Shown here one piece after another: positions 17,144-25,705 of a stretch of 64,000 nt of DNA; the first letter of the stretch is position 1, and each line of letters starts with the position of its first letter. The position numbers were made by a program, and so were the translations under genes. Below the pieces are notes generated by a model. It made no database searches. It had not been told where the DNA came from and saw only the letters and a program-made list of their open reading frames with translations. The stretch comes from Hyphomicrobium sp. (GTDB lineage: Bacteria > Pseudomonadota > Alphaproteobacteria > Rhizobiales > Hyphomicrobiaceae): contig NZ_WBUE01000012.1 in assembly GCF_009026145.1 (NCBI RefSeq), forward strand, positions 1 through 64,000, given 5' to 3'.

Positions 17144-17469
17144 CGAACTCTCCTATCCCTATCAACCGGGCAGCTGTCGCGCGCCCGCTTCCTGAGCACC
17201 CTAGCATTAACCATGCGGGCGCTGCTCGCGCATGTAGCCCCTCCGCGTGACGCGCACAAGTCGCCGCTGGGGCCACGACGGCGAGCCGGTGGCTGTAGAT
17301 AAGTATATGTTTTTCAATCTGAAATTATGGGCCCGCGGAGCCCGCAACACAGCGTCGCGCGCATTGCATCTCAAGGCCCCTTCGGGGTATTATCCGGCCA
17401 GATTCAGATCCCCCTGACGCACGCCCGAAAGGCGTGCGTCGCGCTATTCAAGCGGACAAGCGAAAAATC
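17144..17469. other. Divergent intergenic region upstream of gyrA
   Basis: A 326-bp gap between the PRC-barrel gene (minus) and gyrA (plus). It contains a short AT-rich patch near 17297-17330, unlike the GC-rich surroundings, which could hold promoters. I see no convincing operator, RNA or repeat. Confidence 0.4.
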
Positions 17470-20241
17470 GTGGCCGACCACACCGACGACCAGACCCCCG
17501 CCGGCAAAGAGCCGAGCGACATTCGACCCGTGTCCATCTCCGATGAGATGAAGCGCTCGTACCTCGAGTACGCCATGAGCGTCATCGTCTCGCGCGCGCT
17601 GCCCGACGTGCGCGACGGCCTGAAGCCCGTGCACCGGCGCATCCTCTATGCCATGCAGCGGCTCGGCCTCGACTGGAACAAGAAGCACATGAAGTCGTCC
17701 AAGGTCGTGGGCGACACGATGGGCGACTTCCACCCGCACGGCAACCTCGCCATCTACGACGCGCTGGTGCGCTTGGCGCAGGACTTCTCCATGCGCGTGC
17801 CGCTGATCGACGGGCAGGGTAACTTCGGGTCCGTCGACGGCGATCCGCCGGCGGCCGAGCGCTACACGGAGGCGCGGCTGTCGAAGGTCGCGCAGTACCT
17901 GCTCGACGACCTCGACAAGGACACGGTCGACTTCAAGCCGAACTACGACGACCGCCTGCAGGAGCCGTCGGTGCTGCCGGCCAAGTTCCCCAACCTATTG
18001 GTCAACGGCGCCGGCGGCATCGCCGTCGGCATGGCCACCAACATTCCGCCGCACAATCTCGGCGAGGTGATCGATGCGTGCCTGGCGCACCTCGACAACC
18101 CCGAGATCACCATCGACGAGTTGTGCCAGATCATCCAGGGGCCGGACTTTCCGACCGGCGGCCTCATCATCGGGCGGAGCGGCATTCTCGCCGCCTACCA
18201 CAAGGGCCGCGGCTCCATCCTCATGCGCGCCAAGGTCGAGGTGGAGGAGATTCGCAAGGACCGCGAGGCGCTGATCGTCACGGCGATCCCCTATCAGATC
18301 AACAAGAAGACGCTGATCGAGAAGATCGCCGACCTGGTGCGCGAAAAGCGCGTCGAGGGCATCTCCGACATCTGGGACGAGACCAACCGCGAAGGCATGC
18401 GCATCGTCATCGAGTTGAAGCGCGATGCCGTTGCCGACGTCGTCCTGAACCAGCTCTACCGCTTCTCGGACCTGCAGACGACGTTCGGCGCCAACATGCT
18501 GGCGATCAACGGCGGCCGCCCGGAGAGCCTCAATCTCAAGGACATGGTCGAAGCCTTCACCACCTTCCGCGAGGAGGTGGTCAGCCGGCGCACCAAGTTC
18601 CTCTTGAACAAGGCGCGCGAGCGCGCCCACGTGCTCGTCGGCCTCGCCATCGCGGTCGCCAACATCGACGAGGTTATCAAGCTCATCCGCCATGCGCCGA
18701 GCCCGGCCGAGGCGCGCGAGCAGCTGATGGCGCGCGACTGGCCGGCGAAGGACATCGCCCCGCTCGTCGAGCTGATCGCCGATCCGCGCCACAAGGTGTC
18801 GGCTTCTGGCACCTACAGGCTGTCGGAGGAGCAGGCCAAGGCCATTCTCGAGCTGCGCCTCGCCCGCCTCACGGCTCTGGGACGCGACGAGATCGCCGAC
18901 GAACTAAAGAAGATCGGCGAGGAGATCCGCGAGTACTTGGCGATTCTCGCCTCGCGCATGCGTGTGGTCGAGATCGTCAAGAAAGAGCTCACCGACATCA
19001 AGGACGAGTTCGCCACGCCGCGCAAAACGGAGATCCTCGAGATCGAGGGCGAGGTCGAGGACGAGGATCTCATCCAGCGCGAGGACTGCGTCGTCACCGT
19101 CTCGCTCAAGGGCTACATCAAGCGCGTGCCGCTGGCGACGTATCGCGCGCAGCGGCGCGGCGGCAAGGGCCGATCGGGTGCCGGGATGCGCGAAGAGGAC
19201 GTCATTACGACGCTGTTCGTCGCCTCGACCCACACGCCCGTATTGTTCTTCTCCTCGCGCGGCATGTGCTACCGCATGAAGGTGTGGCGCCTGCCGGCGT
19301 CGACGCCGCAGGCAGTCGGCAAGGCGCTGGTCAATCTTCTGCCGCTGGCGCAGGGCGAGGTGATCACCTCGATCCTGCCGCTGCCCGAGGACTCTGAGAC
19401 CTGGGGCACGCTGCAGCTCGCTTTTGCGACGCGCTCCGGCAAGGTGCGCCGCAACGCTCTCTCAGACTTCGAGAACATCAACCGCAACGGCAAGATCGCC
19501 ATGAAGCTGGACGAGGGCGATTCCATCGTCGCCGTCCAGATCTGTACGCCGGAGAACGACGTGCTGCTGACCACGGCGCAGGGCCGCTGCATCCGCTTCC
19601 TGTTGGCCGACGAGGTGCGCCTGTTCAAGGGCCGCGATTCGGACGGCGTGCGCGGCATCAAGCTCGACGACGGCGATCAGGTCATTTCCATGACCGTGCT
19701 CACGCACGTCGACGCCGACGCCTCCGAGCGCGCCGCCTACCTGAAGCAGGCCAACATGCTGCGCCGCGCGCAGGGCGAGGAGATCGCCGAGGAAGCGGCC
19801 GAAGCCGATATCGACGAGGAGGTCATCGAGGGCGCCGAGCTGACACCGGAGCGTTTCGCCGAGCTTTCGGCCAAGGAGCAGTTCGTGCTCACCGTCTCGG
19901 AGCGCGGCTTCGGCAAGCGCTCCTCGTCCTACGAGTACCGGACCTCGGGCCGCGGCGGCAAAGGCATCGTCGCCATGGTGGTCAACGAGCGCAACGGGCC
20001 GCTGGTCGCCTCGTTCCCGGTGGCCGACAACGACCAGATCATGCTGGTCACCGACGGCGGCCAGCTCATCCGCTGCCCGGTCAACGACGTGCGCATCGCC
20101 GGGCGCAATACGCAGGGCGTGCGCATCTTCAAGACCGACGAGGAGGAGCGCGTCGTCTCGGTCGAGCACATCCCCGAGGATGGTAGCGGCGATAGCGATG
20201 GCGGCGAAGAAGCCAGCGGCGATCTGCCAGCAAGCGAATGA
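17470..20241 (+). CDS. gyrA: DNA gyrase subunit A
   Basis: Catalytic breakage-rejoining subunit of gyrase. The GTG at 17470 gives [20 protein letters not shown], which aligns with usual GyrA starts; an upstream ATG at 17434 in the same frame is less likely. The active-site tyrosine is in AERYTEARL, and the C-terminal pinwheel contains the GyrA box QRRGGKG. The quinolone-resistance region reads [10 protein letters not shown], so the positions matching E. coli Asp82 and Ser83 are Asn92 and Leu93. An acidic insert ([19 protein letters not shown]) interrupts the C-terminal blades near residue 790, as in many alphaproteobacteria. Length of 923 residues is normal. Confidence 0.97.
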   Translation: MADHTDDQTPAGKEPSDIRPVSISDEMKRSYLEYAMSVIVSRALPDVRDGLKPVHRRILYAMQRLGLDWNKKHMKSSKVVGDTMGDFHPHGNLAIYDALVRLAQDFSMRVPLIDGQGNFGSVDGDPPAAERYTEARLSKVAQYLLDDLDKDTVDFKPNYDDRLQEPSVLPAKFPNLLVNGAGGIAVGMATNIPPHNLGEVIDACLAHLDNPEITIDELCQIIQGPDFPTGGLIIGRSGILAAYHKGRGSILMRAKVEVEEIRKDREALIVTAIPYQINKKTLIEKIADLVREKRVEGISDIWDETNREGMRIVIELKRDAVADVVLNQLYRFSDLQTTFGANMLAINGGRPESLNLKDMVEAFTTFREEVVSRRTKFLLNKARERAHVLVGLAIAVANIDEVIKLIRHAPSPAEAREQLMARDWPAKDIAPLVELIADPRHKVSASGTYRLSEEQAKAILELRLARLTALGRDEIADELKKIGEEIREYLAILASRMRVVEIVKKELTDIKDEFATPRKTEILEIEGEVEDEDLIQREDCVVTVSLKGYIKRVPLATYRAQRRGGKGRSGAGMREEDVITTLFVASTHTPVLFFSSRGMCYRMKVWRLPASTPQAVGKALVNLLPLAQGEVITSILPLPEDSETWGTLQLAFATRSGKVRRNALSDFENINRNGKIAMKLDEGDSIVAVQICTPENDVLLTTAQGRCIRFLLADEVRLFKGRDSDGVRGIKLDDGDQVISMTVLTHVDADASERAAYLKQANMLRRAQGEEIAEEAAEADIDEEVIEGAELTPERFAELSAKEQFVLTVSERGFGKRSSSYEYRTSGRGGKGIVAMVVNERNGPLVASFPVADNDQIMLVTDGGQLIRCPVNDVRIAGRNTQGVRIFKTDEEERVVSVEHIPEDGSGDSDGGEEASGDLPASE

Positions 20242-20286
20242 TCGTGCTTGCTTAGCAGAGTCCCGAGCGCGACCCCGGAAACAAAA

Positions 20287-20691
20287 GTCATCCTCGGGCT
20301 TGTCCCGAGGACCCAACTTTCAAGTCTCTGCGTCGCCGAAGTCGTTACACGCTGCGAGCCCAGGGTAGAGATCGATCCACTGCGGGTTGGATTGCTCTAT
20401 GAGGTTGATCTTCCACTGCCGCAGATGGCGCTTCAGCGACTTCTCGCGCTGGATGGCTTCTTCGATACGATCGAACTCCTCGAACCACACCAGCATCGAG
20501 ACGCCATACTTCGACGTGAAGCCGGAGCCCTTGCCCGCGCGATGCAGCTCTACGCGTCCGAGGATGTTGTTGGATATAGAGCGTACCGCGAGGCTGGCTC
20601 GCGAGGATGCAGACCCAGTAGCGATGTAACGCACTCACCATGCGTTGCAGTGTGCTGCGCCCTGGGTCCTCGGGACAAGCCCGAGGATGAC
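20287..20691. mobile_element. 405-bp cassette with 29-bp perfect inverted ends around a GIY-YIG pseudogene
   Basis: The left end 20287-20315 (begins GTCATCCTCGGGCTTGTCCC) and the right end 20663-20691 (ends GCCCGAGGATGAC) are exact reverse complements over 29 bp. Each end is itself a small palindrome (CCTCGGG...CCCGAGG). The only content is a GIY-YIG reading frame disrupted by a deletion. This looks like a MITE-sized unit or repeat-associated gene cassette inserted between gyrA and a Crp/Fnr gene. Confidence 0.75.
20320..20641 (-). pseudogene. GIY-YIG nuclease pseudogene (frameshifted)
   Basis: Starting at ATG 20641 the frame reads MVSALHRYWVCILASQPRGTLY and then shifts into nonsense. The alternative frame continues SNNILGRVELHRAGKGSGFT through YGVSMLVWFEEFDRIEEAIQ to the stop at 20320. 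Compared with the intact relative at 10778-11077, about 11 bases are missing just after the second Tyr, removing the core of the YIG motif (GVT) and shifting the frame. The remainder aligns closely, including the IQREKSLKRHLRQWKI helix. The gene is therefore inactive unless a frameshift is programmed, which would still leave the motif deleted. Confidence 0.85.
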
Positions 20692-20708
20692 AGTGGCGCG
20701 CGGCCGAC

Positions 20709-21452
20709 TCAGGCGGGGCGGGGGGCGTGCAGCGCTTGCAGCGTGGTGGCGACGGGGCTCGCACCGAGGAGCGCGTCCCAGGCAGGCAGCACCGTGTGCC
20801 CGCCGCCTAGGTGCATCAGCAGTCCGCGTGCCTTGAAGCGCGAGGTGATGCGGCTCAGCGTGTCGGGGTTGAGCGCCAGATAGTCGGCGATGTCGGTGCG
20901 CGACAGCGGCACGTCGATGGAGATGCCAGCCGGCACCGCCGCTCCCAGCCGCAGGCCGAGCTCCACCAGGAGTGAGGCGAAACGCTCGTCGCCATTCAAG
21001 GCGCCGATGATGGAAGCGTGCAGCGTCGCGCGTGCGTGCTGGTCGGCGAGGCGCCGGTGAGCGTGTGCGCTCTGCTCGGGGCTCGCCGCCAGTAGTGCAT
21101 CGAAGCTGCGCCCCGGTAGCCGCCACACCTCGGTGACGTTGAGCGCGGTCAGCGTGATGCCCGGAAGGTCGGGGACCAGCGAGCGGCGGATGATGTCGCC
21201 CGGGTAAAAGAGCTCGAGCAATTGCCGATGCTTGCCGGGCGAGGCCGCCTCGATGCCGAGCAGCCCCGAACGCACGATATAGACGGCGTCCGCCTGGGCA
21301 TTGTCGAGCGCCAGGCGTTGGCGGCGCCGGGCACGCACCGCCGTTGCGTGCTCGCGCAAAGCCGCTTCGGGCTCGCCAGCCTTGGGCGCCGATCGTTGGG
21401 AAGACTGATGCTGGCTCACGGCGGGCGCGGCGTTCTGCAGAAGAGTCGACAT
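20709..21452 (-). CDS. Crp/Fnr family regulator, FixK-like (no cysteines)
   Basis: A 247-residue regulator with a cyclic-nucleotide-binding-like beta roll (residues 45-150, including YIVRSGLLGIEAASPGKHRQ and LLELFYPGDII) and a C-terminal winged helix-turn-helix (about 185-225) with recognition segment SRTDIADYLALNPDTLSRI. The protein contains no cysteine, so it cannot carry an FNR iron-sulfur cluster; it is closer to FixK-type proteins. The ATG at 21452 has GGAG 9 nt upstream. Two FNR/FixK-type boxes lie upstream at 21489 and 21555, and ompW is divergent. Autoregulation or control by another FNR/FixK protein in low oxygen is likely. Confidence 0.85.
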   Translation of the reverse strand: MSTLLQNAAPAVSQHQSSQRSAPKAGEPEAALREHATAVRARRRQRLALDNAQADAVYIVRSGLLGIEAASPGKHRQLLELFYPGDIIRRSLVPDLPGITLTALNVTEVWRLPGRSFDALLAASPEQSAHAHRRLADQHARATLHASIIGALNGDERFASLLVELGLRLGAAVPAGISIDVPLSRTDIADYLALNPDTLSRITSRFKARGLLMHLGGGHTVLPAWDALLGASPVATTLQALHAPRPA

Positions 21453-21488
21453 GACCGCGAACTCTCCAGGCATTGGCGAGGCGGGTCC

Positions 21489-21502
21489 TTGATCCTTGTC
21501 AA
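21489..21502. promoter_or_regulatory. FNR/FixK-type box (one mismatch)
   Basis: TTGATCCTTGTCAA matches the FNR/FixK consensus TTGAT-N4-ATCAA at nine of ten fixed positions. It is 36 bp upstream of the crp/fnr-family start, a position where a bound protein could repress. Confidence 0.5.
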
Positions 21503-21554
21503 ACGCCGGCGACCTGCGACGAAGCGCCCGGGCGGCGTAGACACCGCAGCTTCT

Positions 21555-21568
21555 TTGATAGGCATCAA
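21555..21568. promoter_or_regulatory. Perfect FNR/FixK-type box
   Basis: TTGATAGGCATCAA fits TTGAT-N4-ATCAA exactly. It lies in the divergent region between the Crp/Fnr gene (starting at 21452) and ompW (starting at 21749), 66 bp from the weaker box. Confidence 0.65.
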
Positions 21569-21748
21569 GCTTGTCGTGTCGAGCACGCAACAGACCGCAG
21601 AGTACCCGTCGCGACCTGACCTGAGTCAGGTGCGGGGGAAGGTAATTCCTCGGCAATTCACAGGTTTAGGCGAAGGCTGTGCACATCGATTGGTCCGACT
21701 CGGTGCGCGCCGTGGTGCTCGTGCCGGGCGGGTTGGAAAAGGGGCACG

Positions 21749-22462
21749 ATGATGCGAGCAAAGACTCTTTGGCTTGGCGCAACTGCGCTGCTGGCCGGCG
21801 CGGCGATGGCTCTCCCCGCCCAGGCAGGCGACAGCAATGGCAACTTCCAGGTGAAGGTTGGGGTCACCGGGGTTCTGCTCGATGACGATACGAAATCGGT
21901 GACCCTCGGCGGCGCAGCGGTGCCAAACGCCTCGGCGGAGACCAATGACAACGTCATCCCCACACTCACGCTCGCCTACTTCTTCGACAAGCACTGGGCT
22001 GTCGAGCTCTTCTGCTGCTTCGATCAGGTCAATGTCACGGGTAAGGGCAGCCTGGCGCAGTATGGCAAGCTCGCCTCGACTTGGGCCTTCCCGCCGATCC
22101 TGACGTTGCAGTACCACTTCGATGGTTTCGGTGCGTTCAAGCCCTACGTTGGCGCTGGCGTCGAGTGGATCCACTACTTCGACTCCAAGTCGAATATCGG
22201 AGGCGGCGCCGACTTCGACGACAGCTTCGGCTTCGCGCTGCAAGTGGGCACGGATATCGATCTGGGCCAGGGCTGGTCAATCGGCCTCGACGTGAAGAAG
22301 GTCTGGGAGGACACCGAGATCACCTGGGTCAACAACAACCTCGGCCAAACGGTCGTCGCCAAGCATGACCTCGATCCGTGGTTCGTGACGGCGAACCTCG
22401 GCTACCGCTTCAACCTCGAGGACATCTTCGGTGCGCGCACCGCGGCCGCTCCGCTGAAGTAA
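21749..22462 (+). CDS. ompW: OmpW family outer-membrane protein
   Basis: An outer-membrane eight-stranded beta-barrel protein of 237 residues. The signal peptide MMRAKTLWLGATALLAGAAM ends near ALPAQA. The mature part has OmpW hallmarks: an N-terminal strand FQVKVGVTGVLLDD, PTLTLAYFFDKHWAVELF, PPILTLQYHF, FKPYVGAGV and a terminal DPWFVTANLGYRFNL. OmpW proteins form a hydrophobic channel and are oxygen- and stress-regulated in enterobacteria. The divergent neighbour and the FNR/FixK boxes support oxygen control here too. The last residues after YRF (NLEDIFGARTAAAPLK) extend beyond the usual terminal Phe. Confidence 0.88.
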   Translation: MMRAKTLWLGATALLAGAAMALPAQAGDSNGNFQVKVGVTGVLLDDDTKSVTLGGAAVPNASAETNDNVIPTLTLAYFFDKHWAVELFCCFDQVNVTGKGSLAQYGKLASTWAFPPILTLQYHFDGFGAFKPYVGAGVEWIHYFDSKSNIGGGADFDDSFGFALQVGTDIDLGQGWSIGLDVKKVWEDTEITWVNNNLGQTVVAKHDLDPWFVTANLGYRFNLEDIFGARTAAAPLK

Positions 22463-22495
22463 TACGAGGTATCGACAACGATCCTGAGCCATCTT

Positions 22496-22525
22496 GGGCC
22501 CGGCTTGCGCCGGGCCCATTTGTTT
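22496..22525 (+). terminator. Rho-independent terminator of ompW
   Basis: GGGCCCGGC (22496-22504) pairs with GCCGGGCCC (22509-22517) over a TTGC loop, then ATTTGTTT. It lies 34 nt after the ompW stop and before coaD. Confidence 0.85.
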
Positions 22526-22598
22526 ACGGCGATGCGCTAGGCCATTGTAGCATCGCACTTGCGCACCCGGTGAGTGCGCCCAGCAACTTACGGCGTCC

Positions 22599-23111
22599 AT
22601 GAAACGCGTTGGCTTCTATCCCGGCTCCTTCGACCCGGTGACGCTCGGGCACACCGACGTCATCGCGCGCGCCTGCCGGCTGGTCGACCGCTTGGTTATC
22701 GGCATCGGCACGCACGACGCCAAGCAGCCAATGTTCACAGCGGACGAGCGCATCGCCATGCTGCAAGCGGAGGTGAAGGCGATCACTGCGCGTACCGGCA
22801 CCAGCATCGACATCGTCACCTTCGCCGGTCTCGCCGTCGACGCCGCACGCGGGGCGGGAGCCGGCGTCATCGTGCGCGGGCTGCGCGATGCCAGCGACTT
22901 CGACTACGAGATGCAGATGGCCGGCATGAACGCGGCGATGGCGCCGGGCGTCGAGACGGTGTTCGTCGCCGCCGCACCCGGCGTGCGCCACATCGCGGCA
23001 AGCCTCGTGCGGCAGATCGCGCTGATGGGCGGCGACGTGGCGCCGTTCGTGTCAGCGGCCGTCGGCCAGCGGCTCAAGTCCAAGGCAAGGCGCTGGACAG
23101 GAAGCGAATAG
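22599..23111 (+). CDS. coaD: Phosphopantetheine adenylyltransferase
   Basis: Catalyses the penultimate step of coenzyme A synthesis, adenylation of 4'-phosphopantetheine. Residues 6-18 FYPGSFDPVTLGH contain the nucleotidyltransferase TxGH-type motif (here TLGH); VIVRGLRDASDFDYE and the RHIAASLVRQIA segment (family ISSS(L/F)VR region) complete the active site. Length of 170 residues is normal. It starts a conserved order coaD-ppi-ppi-queA-tgt seen in Rhizobiales. The 3' end overlaps the start of a GCGAATAGCGAGTAGCG inverted repeat. Confidence 0.96.
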   Translation: MKRVGFYPGSFDPVTLGHTDVIARACRLVDRLVIGIGTHDAKQPMFTADERIAMLQAEVKAITARTGTSIDIVTFAGLAVDAARGAGAGVIVRGLRDASDFDYEMQMAGMNAAMAPGVETVFVAAAPGVRHIAASLVRQIALMGGDVAPFVSAAVGQRLKSKARRWTGSE

Positions 23112-23206
23112 CGAGTAGCGAATAGACAAGTCGCGCTTCTGGCGCAGCATCTTCCGGTCCGCCCCGCTGCTTCCTACTCCCTACTCTCTATCCGCTACTC
23201 GCAAGT
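23105..23206. repeat. GCGAATAGCGAGTAGCG-type inverted repeat
   Basis: The left arm at about 23103-23126 (GCGAATAGCGAGTAGCGAATAG) faces a right arm at about 23173-23204 ending CTATCCGCTACTCGC. Within each arm the short unit GCGA(A/G)TAG is repeated. The left arm contributes the last codons of coaD. No gene lies between the arms. Confidence 0.55.
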
Positions 23207-23302
23207 TGCAGCACGCTGGCCAGGAAGGTTAAGAATGCCGTCCACGGCGACTGCGCCATGCGGCGGCAGGGCTCTCAGCACAGAGACCGGAGGGGACGCG
23301 CC

Positions 23303-23845
23303 ATGCGGATGTTGACATGCTTTGCTCTGGCCTTCTGCGTCATCGCTGGGGCTGCCTGCTCGGATCAGTCGACGACGGGCGGCGATGGCGACGTCCTCGT
23401 CATCGAGACCAAGAACGGCAAGGTGCTGGTCAAGCTGCGCCCCGACCTGGCGCCGAAGCACGTCGAGCGCGTCAAGACGCTGGCCAAGGAAGGCTTTTAC
23501 GACGGGCTCAAATTCCATCGCGTCATCGGCGGCTTCATGGCGCAGACGGGCGATCCCACGGGGACCGGCTCGGGCGGCTCCAATTATCCCGACCTGCCGG
23601 CCGAGTTCACGCAGGAGCCCTACAAGCGCGGCACCGTCGGCGCGGCGCGCACCGCCGACCCCAACAGCGCCAACAGCCAGTTCTTCATCTGCTTCGACGA
23701 CACGGGCTGCTCCGGCCTCACCGGCCAGTACACGGTGTGGGGCGAGGTCATCGAAGGCATGGACAACGTCGACAAGATCGCCAAGGGCGAGCCGCCGGCC
23801 ATCCCGGACGTCATGGAGAAGGTCTACCTGCAGTCGGCCAAGTAG
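23303..23845 (+). CDS. ppi: Cyclophilin-type peptidyl-prolyl isomerase, probable lipoprotein
   Basis: A prolyl isomerase of 180 residues with an export signal (MRMLTCFALAFCVIAGAAC); Cys19 preceded by AGAA is a plausible lipobox, so the enzyme is probably anchored facing the periplasm. Core cyclophilin motifs are KFHRVIGGFMAQTGDPTGTG, ANSQFFICF and YTVWGEVIEGMDNVDKI. GGAGGGG precedes the chosen ATG at 23303; the longer frame from 23258 lacks a ribosome site. It pairs with the cytosolic paralogue ppiB 0.5 kb downstream, a typical arrangement, but the pair is split here by a four-helix-bundle cassette. Confidence 0.93.
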   Translation: MRMLTCFALAFCVIAGAACSDQSTTGGDGDVLVIETKNGKVLVKLRPDLAPKHVERVKTLAKEGFYDGLKFHRVIGGFMAQTGDPTGTGSGGSNYPDLPAEFTQEPYKRGTVGAARTADPNSANSQFFICFDDTGCSGLTGQYTVWGEVIEGMDNVDKIAKGEPPAIPDVMEKVYLQSAK

Positions 23846-23848
23846 TGA

Positions 23849-24322
23849 GGCAGTGGGCAGGTAGGCACTCGGCAGTAGGCGATGCTGCTATGTTGGAACG
23901 GAAAGCCTCCATCAGTTCGTACAGAGATCTGGTCGTTTGGCAGGAGGCGATGAACCTTGCCGAGATGGCCTACAGACTGACCGCAGGCTTTCCCAAGGAC
24001 GAGAGCTACGGGCTGACTTCGCAGATTCGGCGCGCGGGCACCTCGATTCCCGCCAACATTGCCGAGGGCTATGGGCGGGACAGCAAGGGGGCATATCTGC
24101 AGCATCTGCGCGTTGCGCAAGGATCGCTTAAGGAGTTCGAGACTCACGCGCTTCTTGCAGAGCGCGTTGAACTTGTTGACAAGGCGGCGGTCGACGCGTT
24201 GCTCACCAAGTGCGAGATGATCGGCAAGATGCTTCGCAGCCTCATCCGGTCAATCGAGAACTCCGGCTGATCTTGTGCCTGCCCCCAACGCCTACTGCCA
24301 AATGCCCACTGCCTACTGCCCC
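23849..24322. mobile_element. GGCAGTAGGC-type inverted-repeat cassette carrying a four-helix-bundle gene
   Basis: The left end 23849-23881 (GGCAGTGGGCAGGTAGGCAC... ending GGCAGTAGGCG) and right end 24289-24322 (CGCCTACTGCC... ending CTACTGCCCC) are imperfect inverted repeats of about 33 bp with a one-base indel. The only gene inside is 23890-24270. The unit begins 3 bp after the ppi stop and ends 17 bp before the ppiB ATG, so it separates two genes that usually adjoin. A short empty relative lies at 49067-49138. Confidence 0.72.
23890..24270 (+). CDS. Four-helix-bundle protein (23S rRNA intervening-sequence protein family)
   Basis: A 126-residue all-helical protein. Family hallmarks are SYRDLVVWQEAMNLAEMAYR, FPKDESYGLTSQIRRAGTSI, PANIAEGYGRDS and a C-terminal ALLTKCEMIGKMLRSLIRS. 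The family was first seen encoded in intervening sequences of 23S rRNA genes and is related to the Avd accessory protein of diversity-generating retroelements; it probably binds nucleic acid through a basic surface, but no activity is established. Here there is no rRNA nearby. The gene is enclosed by inverted repeats, supporting an independent mobile cassette. The frame has no internal stop, so it appears intact. Confidence 0.88.
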   Translation: MLERKASISSYRDLVVWQEAMNLAEMAYRLTAGFPKDESYGLTSQIRRAGTSIPANIAEGYGRDSKGAYLQHLRVAQGSLKEFETHALLAERVELVDKAAVDALLTKCEMIGKMLRSLIRSIENSG

Positions 24323-24338
24323 AGAAACGGAGACAACC

Positions 24339-24809
24339 ATGGCGACCCCCGATCCGGAAAACACGCTGATCATCGAGACGACCAAGGGCCGCGTGGTCAT
24401 CGAGCTGCGCCCCGACCTCGCGCCCAAGCACGTCGAGCGCATCAAGCAGCTGGCCCGCGAAGGTTTCTACAACGGCATTCCGTTCCACCGCGTCATCGAA
24501 AGCTTCATGGCGCAGACCGGCTGCCCCAAGGGCACCGGCACCGGTGGCTCGAGCTACCCGAACCTCAAGGCCGAGTTCAACGCCGAGCCGCACGTGCGCG
24601 GGGTGTGCTCGATGGCGCGCGCGCAGAGCCCCGACAGCGCCAACAGCCAGTTCTTCATCGTCTTCGACGACGCCACCTTCCTCGACAACAAATACACGGT
24701 GTGGGGCAAGGTGATCGAGGGCATGGAGAACGTCGACAAGATCAAGCGCGGCGAGCCGGTGCAGAACCCCGACAAGATGATCTCGGTAAAGGTTGGCGCC
24801 GACGCTTGA
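24339..24809 (+). CDS. ppiB: Cytosolic cyclophilin-type peptidyl-prolyl isomerase
   Basis: A 156-residue prolyl isomerase without a signal peptide. Motifs: PFHRVIESFMAQTGCPKGTG, SMARAQSPDSANSQFFIVF and YTVWGKVIEGMENVDKI. It is a close paralogue of the exported enzyme at 23303. The ATG at 24339 follows an ACGGAGACA ribosome site located just outside the right inverted repeat of the upstream cassette, so the insertion did not destroy translation initiation but may have changed transcription. Confidence 0.94.
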   Translation: MATPDPENTLIIETTKGRVVIELRPDLAPKHVERIKQLAREGFYNGIPFHRVIESFMAQTGCPKGTGTGGSSYPNLKAEFNAEPHVRGVCSMARAQSPDSANSQFFIVFDDATFLDNKYTVWGKVIEGMENVDKIKRGEPVQNPDKMISVKVGADA

Positions 24810-24833
24810 GCCAAGGACGGGGGCACGATACCC

Positions 24834-25226
24834 ATGGAGACGGAAACGATGATGCAGGCTGCAGCGGCGCTCGTCGTCTATGCCGGGTTGGTGGGAGCGA
24901 CCGGCGTCGCGCTGGCGGCGGCAGGGGCGCACGGCACCGCGCTTTCCGATCTGACGCCGCCGGCGCAGCTGCTCATGATCCACGCCGCGGCGGCGCTGGC
25001 GGTCATCGCCGTGGCGATGCGCGCTGCGCACGCGTCCGGCTTCCTCGTCGCGGCGCTGATCCTTCTGATCGGCGCCTCGCTGTTCTCGGGCGCCGTCACC
25101 GCGCGCGTCCTATGGGGCGTTCGCCTGTTTCCCATGGCGGCGCCGACCGGCGGCACGACCATGATCCTTGGCTGGCTGGTGCTGGCGGCGGCGGGGCTTT
25201 GGGAAGTCCTCGCGCATCGCGGCTAG
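24834..25226 (+). CDS. DUF423 family membrane protein (YgdD-like)
   Basis: A 130-residue inner-membrane protein with four hydrophobic helices (about residues 10-31, 45-63, 68-87, 105-124). Family features are the early GAHG (AAGAHGTAL), [14 protein letters not shown] and a late [15 protein letters not shown]. The family is widespread and its function unknown. It is 24 bp after ppiB and 32 bp before the next membrane protein, so probably part of one transcript. A second ATG at residue 6 or 7 could be the true start. Confidence 0.85.
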   Translation: METETMMQAAAALVVYAGLVGATGVALAAAGAHGTALSDLTPPAQLLMIHAAAALAVIAVAMRAAHASGFLVAALILLIGASLFSGAVTARVLWGVRLFPMAAPTGGTTMILGWLVLAAAGLWEVLAHRG

Positions 25227-25258
25227 GTGCGGGGGCTCAGCAAAGGAGGACACCGCGC

Positions 25259-25705
25259 ATGGACCTCGTCTGGGCGCTGCTCGGCATCCTGTCGGGCATG
25301 ATGATAGCGCTGCAGGGACCCATCAACGCGCAGCTCGCGCAGGCTCTCGGCATGCCCTTGGCGGCCGCGGCCGCCAACTTCGTTGCCGGCTCAGTGGTGC
25401 TCATCCTCATCACCTTCGTCCTCGCGCGGGTGCAGGGCGTCGCCATCGCCTGGCACATGCCACCGTCGTGGATGTTCCTCGCCGGCGGCTGCCTCGGCGC
25501 CGCGTTCGTGACCTCGGCGCTCATCCTGACGCCCAAGGTCGGTGCCGCCGCGACCATGGCCTTCATCGTCACCGGGCAGCTCTTGGCAGGATTGCTGCTC
25601 GACCGTCTCGGCTACTTCGACCTCGTGGTGCGCGAGCTGACGCTGGGGCGCGTGACGGGCGCCGTTCTCCTGGTCGTCGGCGCGCTGCTGATCAGCACCT
25701 CCTGA
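25259..25705 (+). CDS. DMT-superfamily short membrane protein (YdcZ/DUF606-like)
   Basis: A 148-residue protein with four to five transmembrane helices that resembles half of an EamA transporter: [56 protein letters not shown] and a C-terminal [14 protein letters not shown]. YdcZ-type proteins work as dimers of such halves. AAAGGAGG precedes the ATG at 25259. The stop overlaps the queA start by one base (TGATG), suggesting co-translation. Substrate unknown. Confidence 0.82.
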   Translation: MDLVWALLGILSGMMIALQGPINAQLAQALGMPLAAAAANFVAGSVVLILITFVLARVQGVAIAWHMPPSWMFLAGGCLGAAFVTSALILTPKVGAAATMAFIVTGQLLAGLLLDRLGYFDLVVRELTLGRVTGAVLLVVGALLISTS

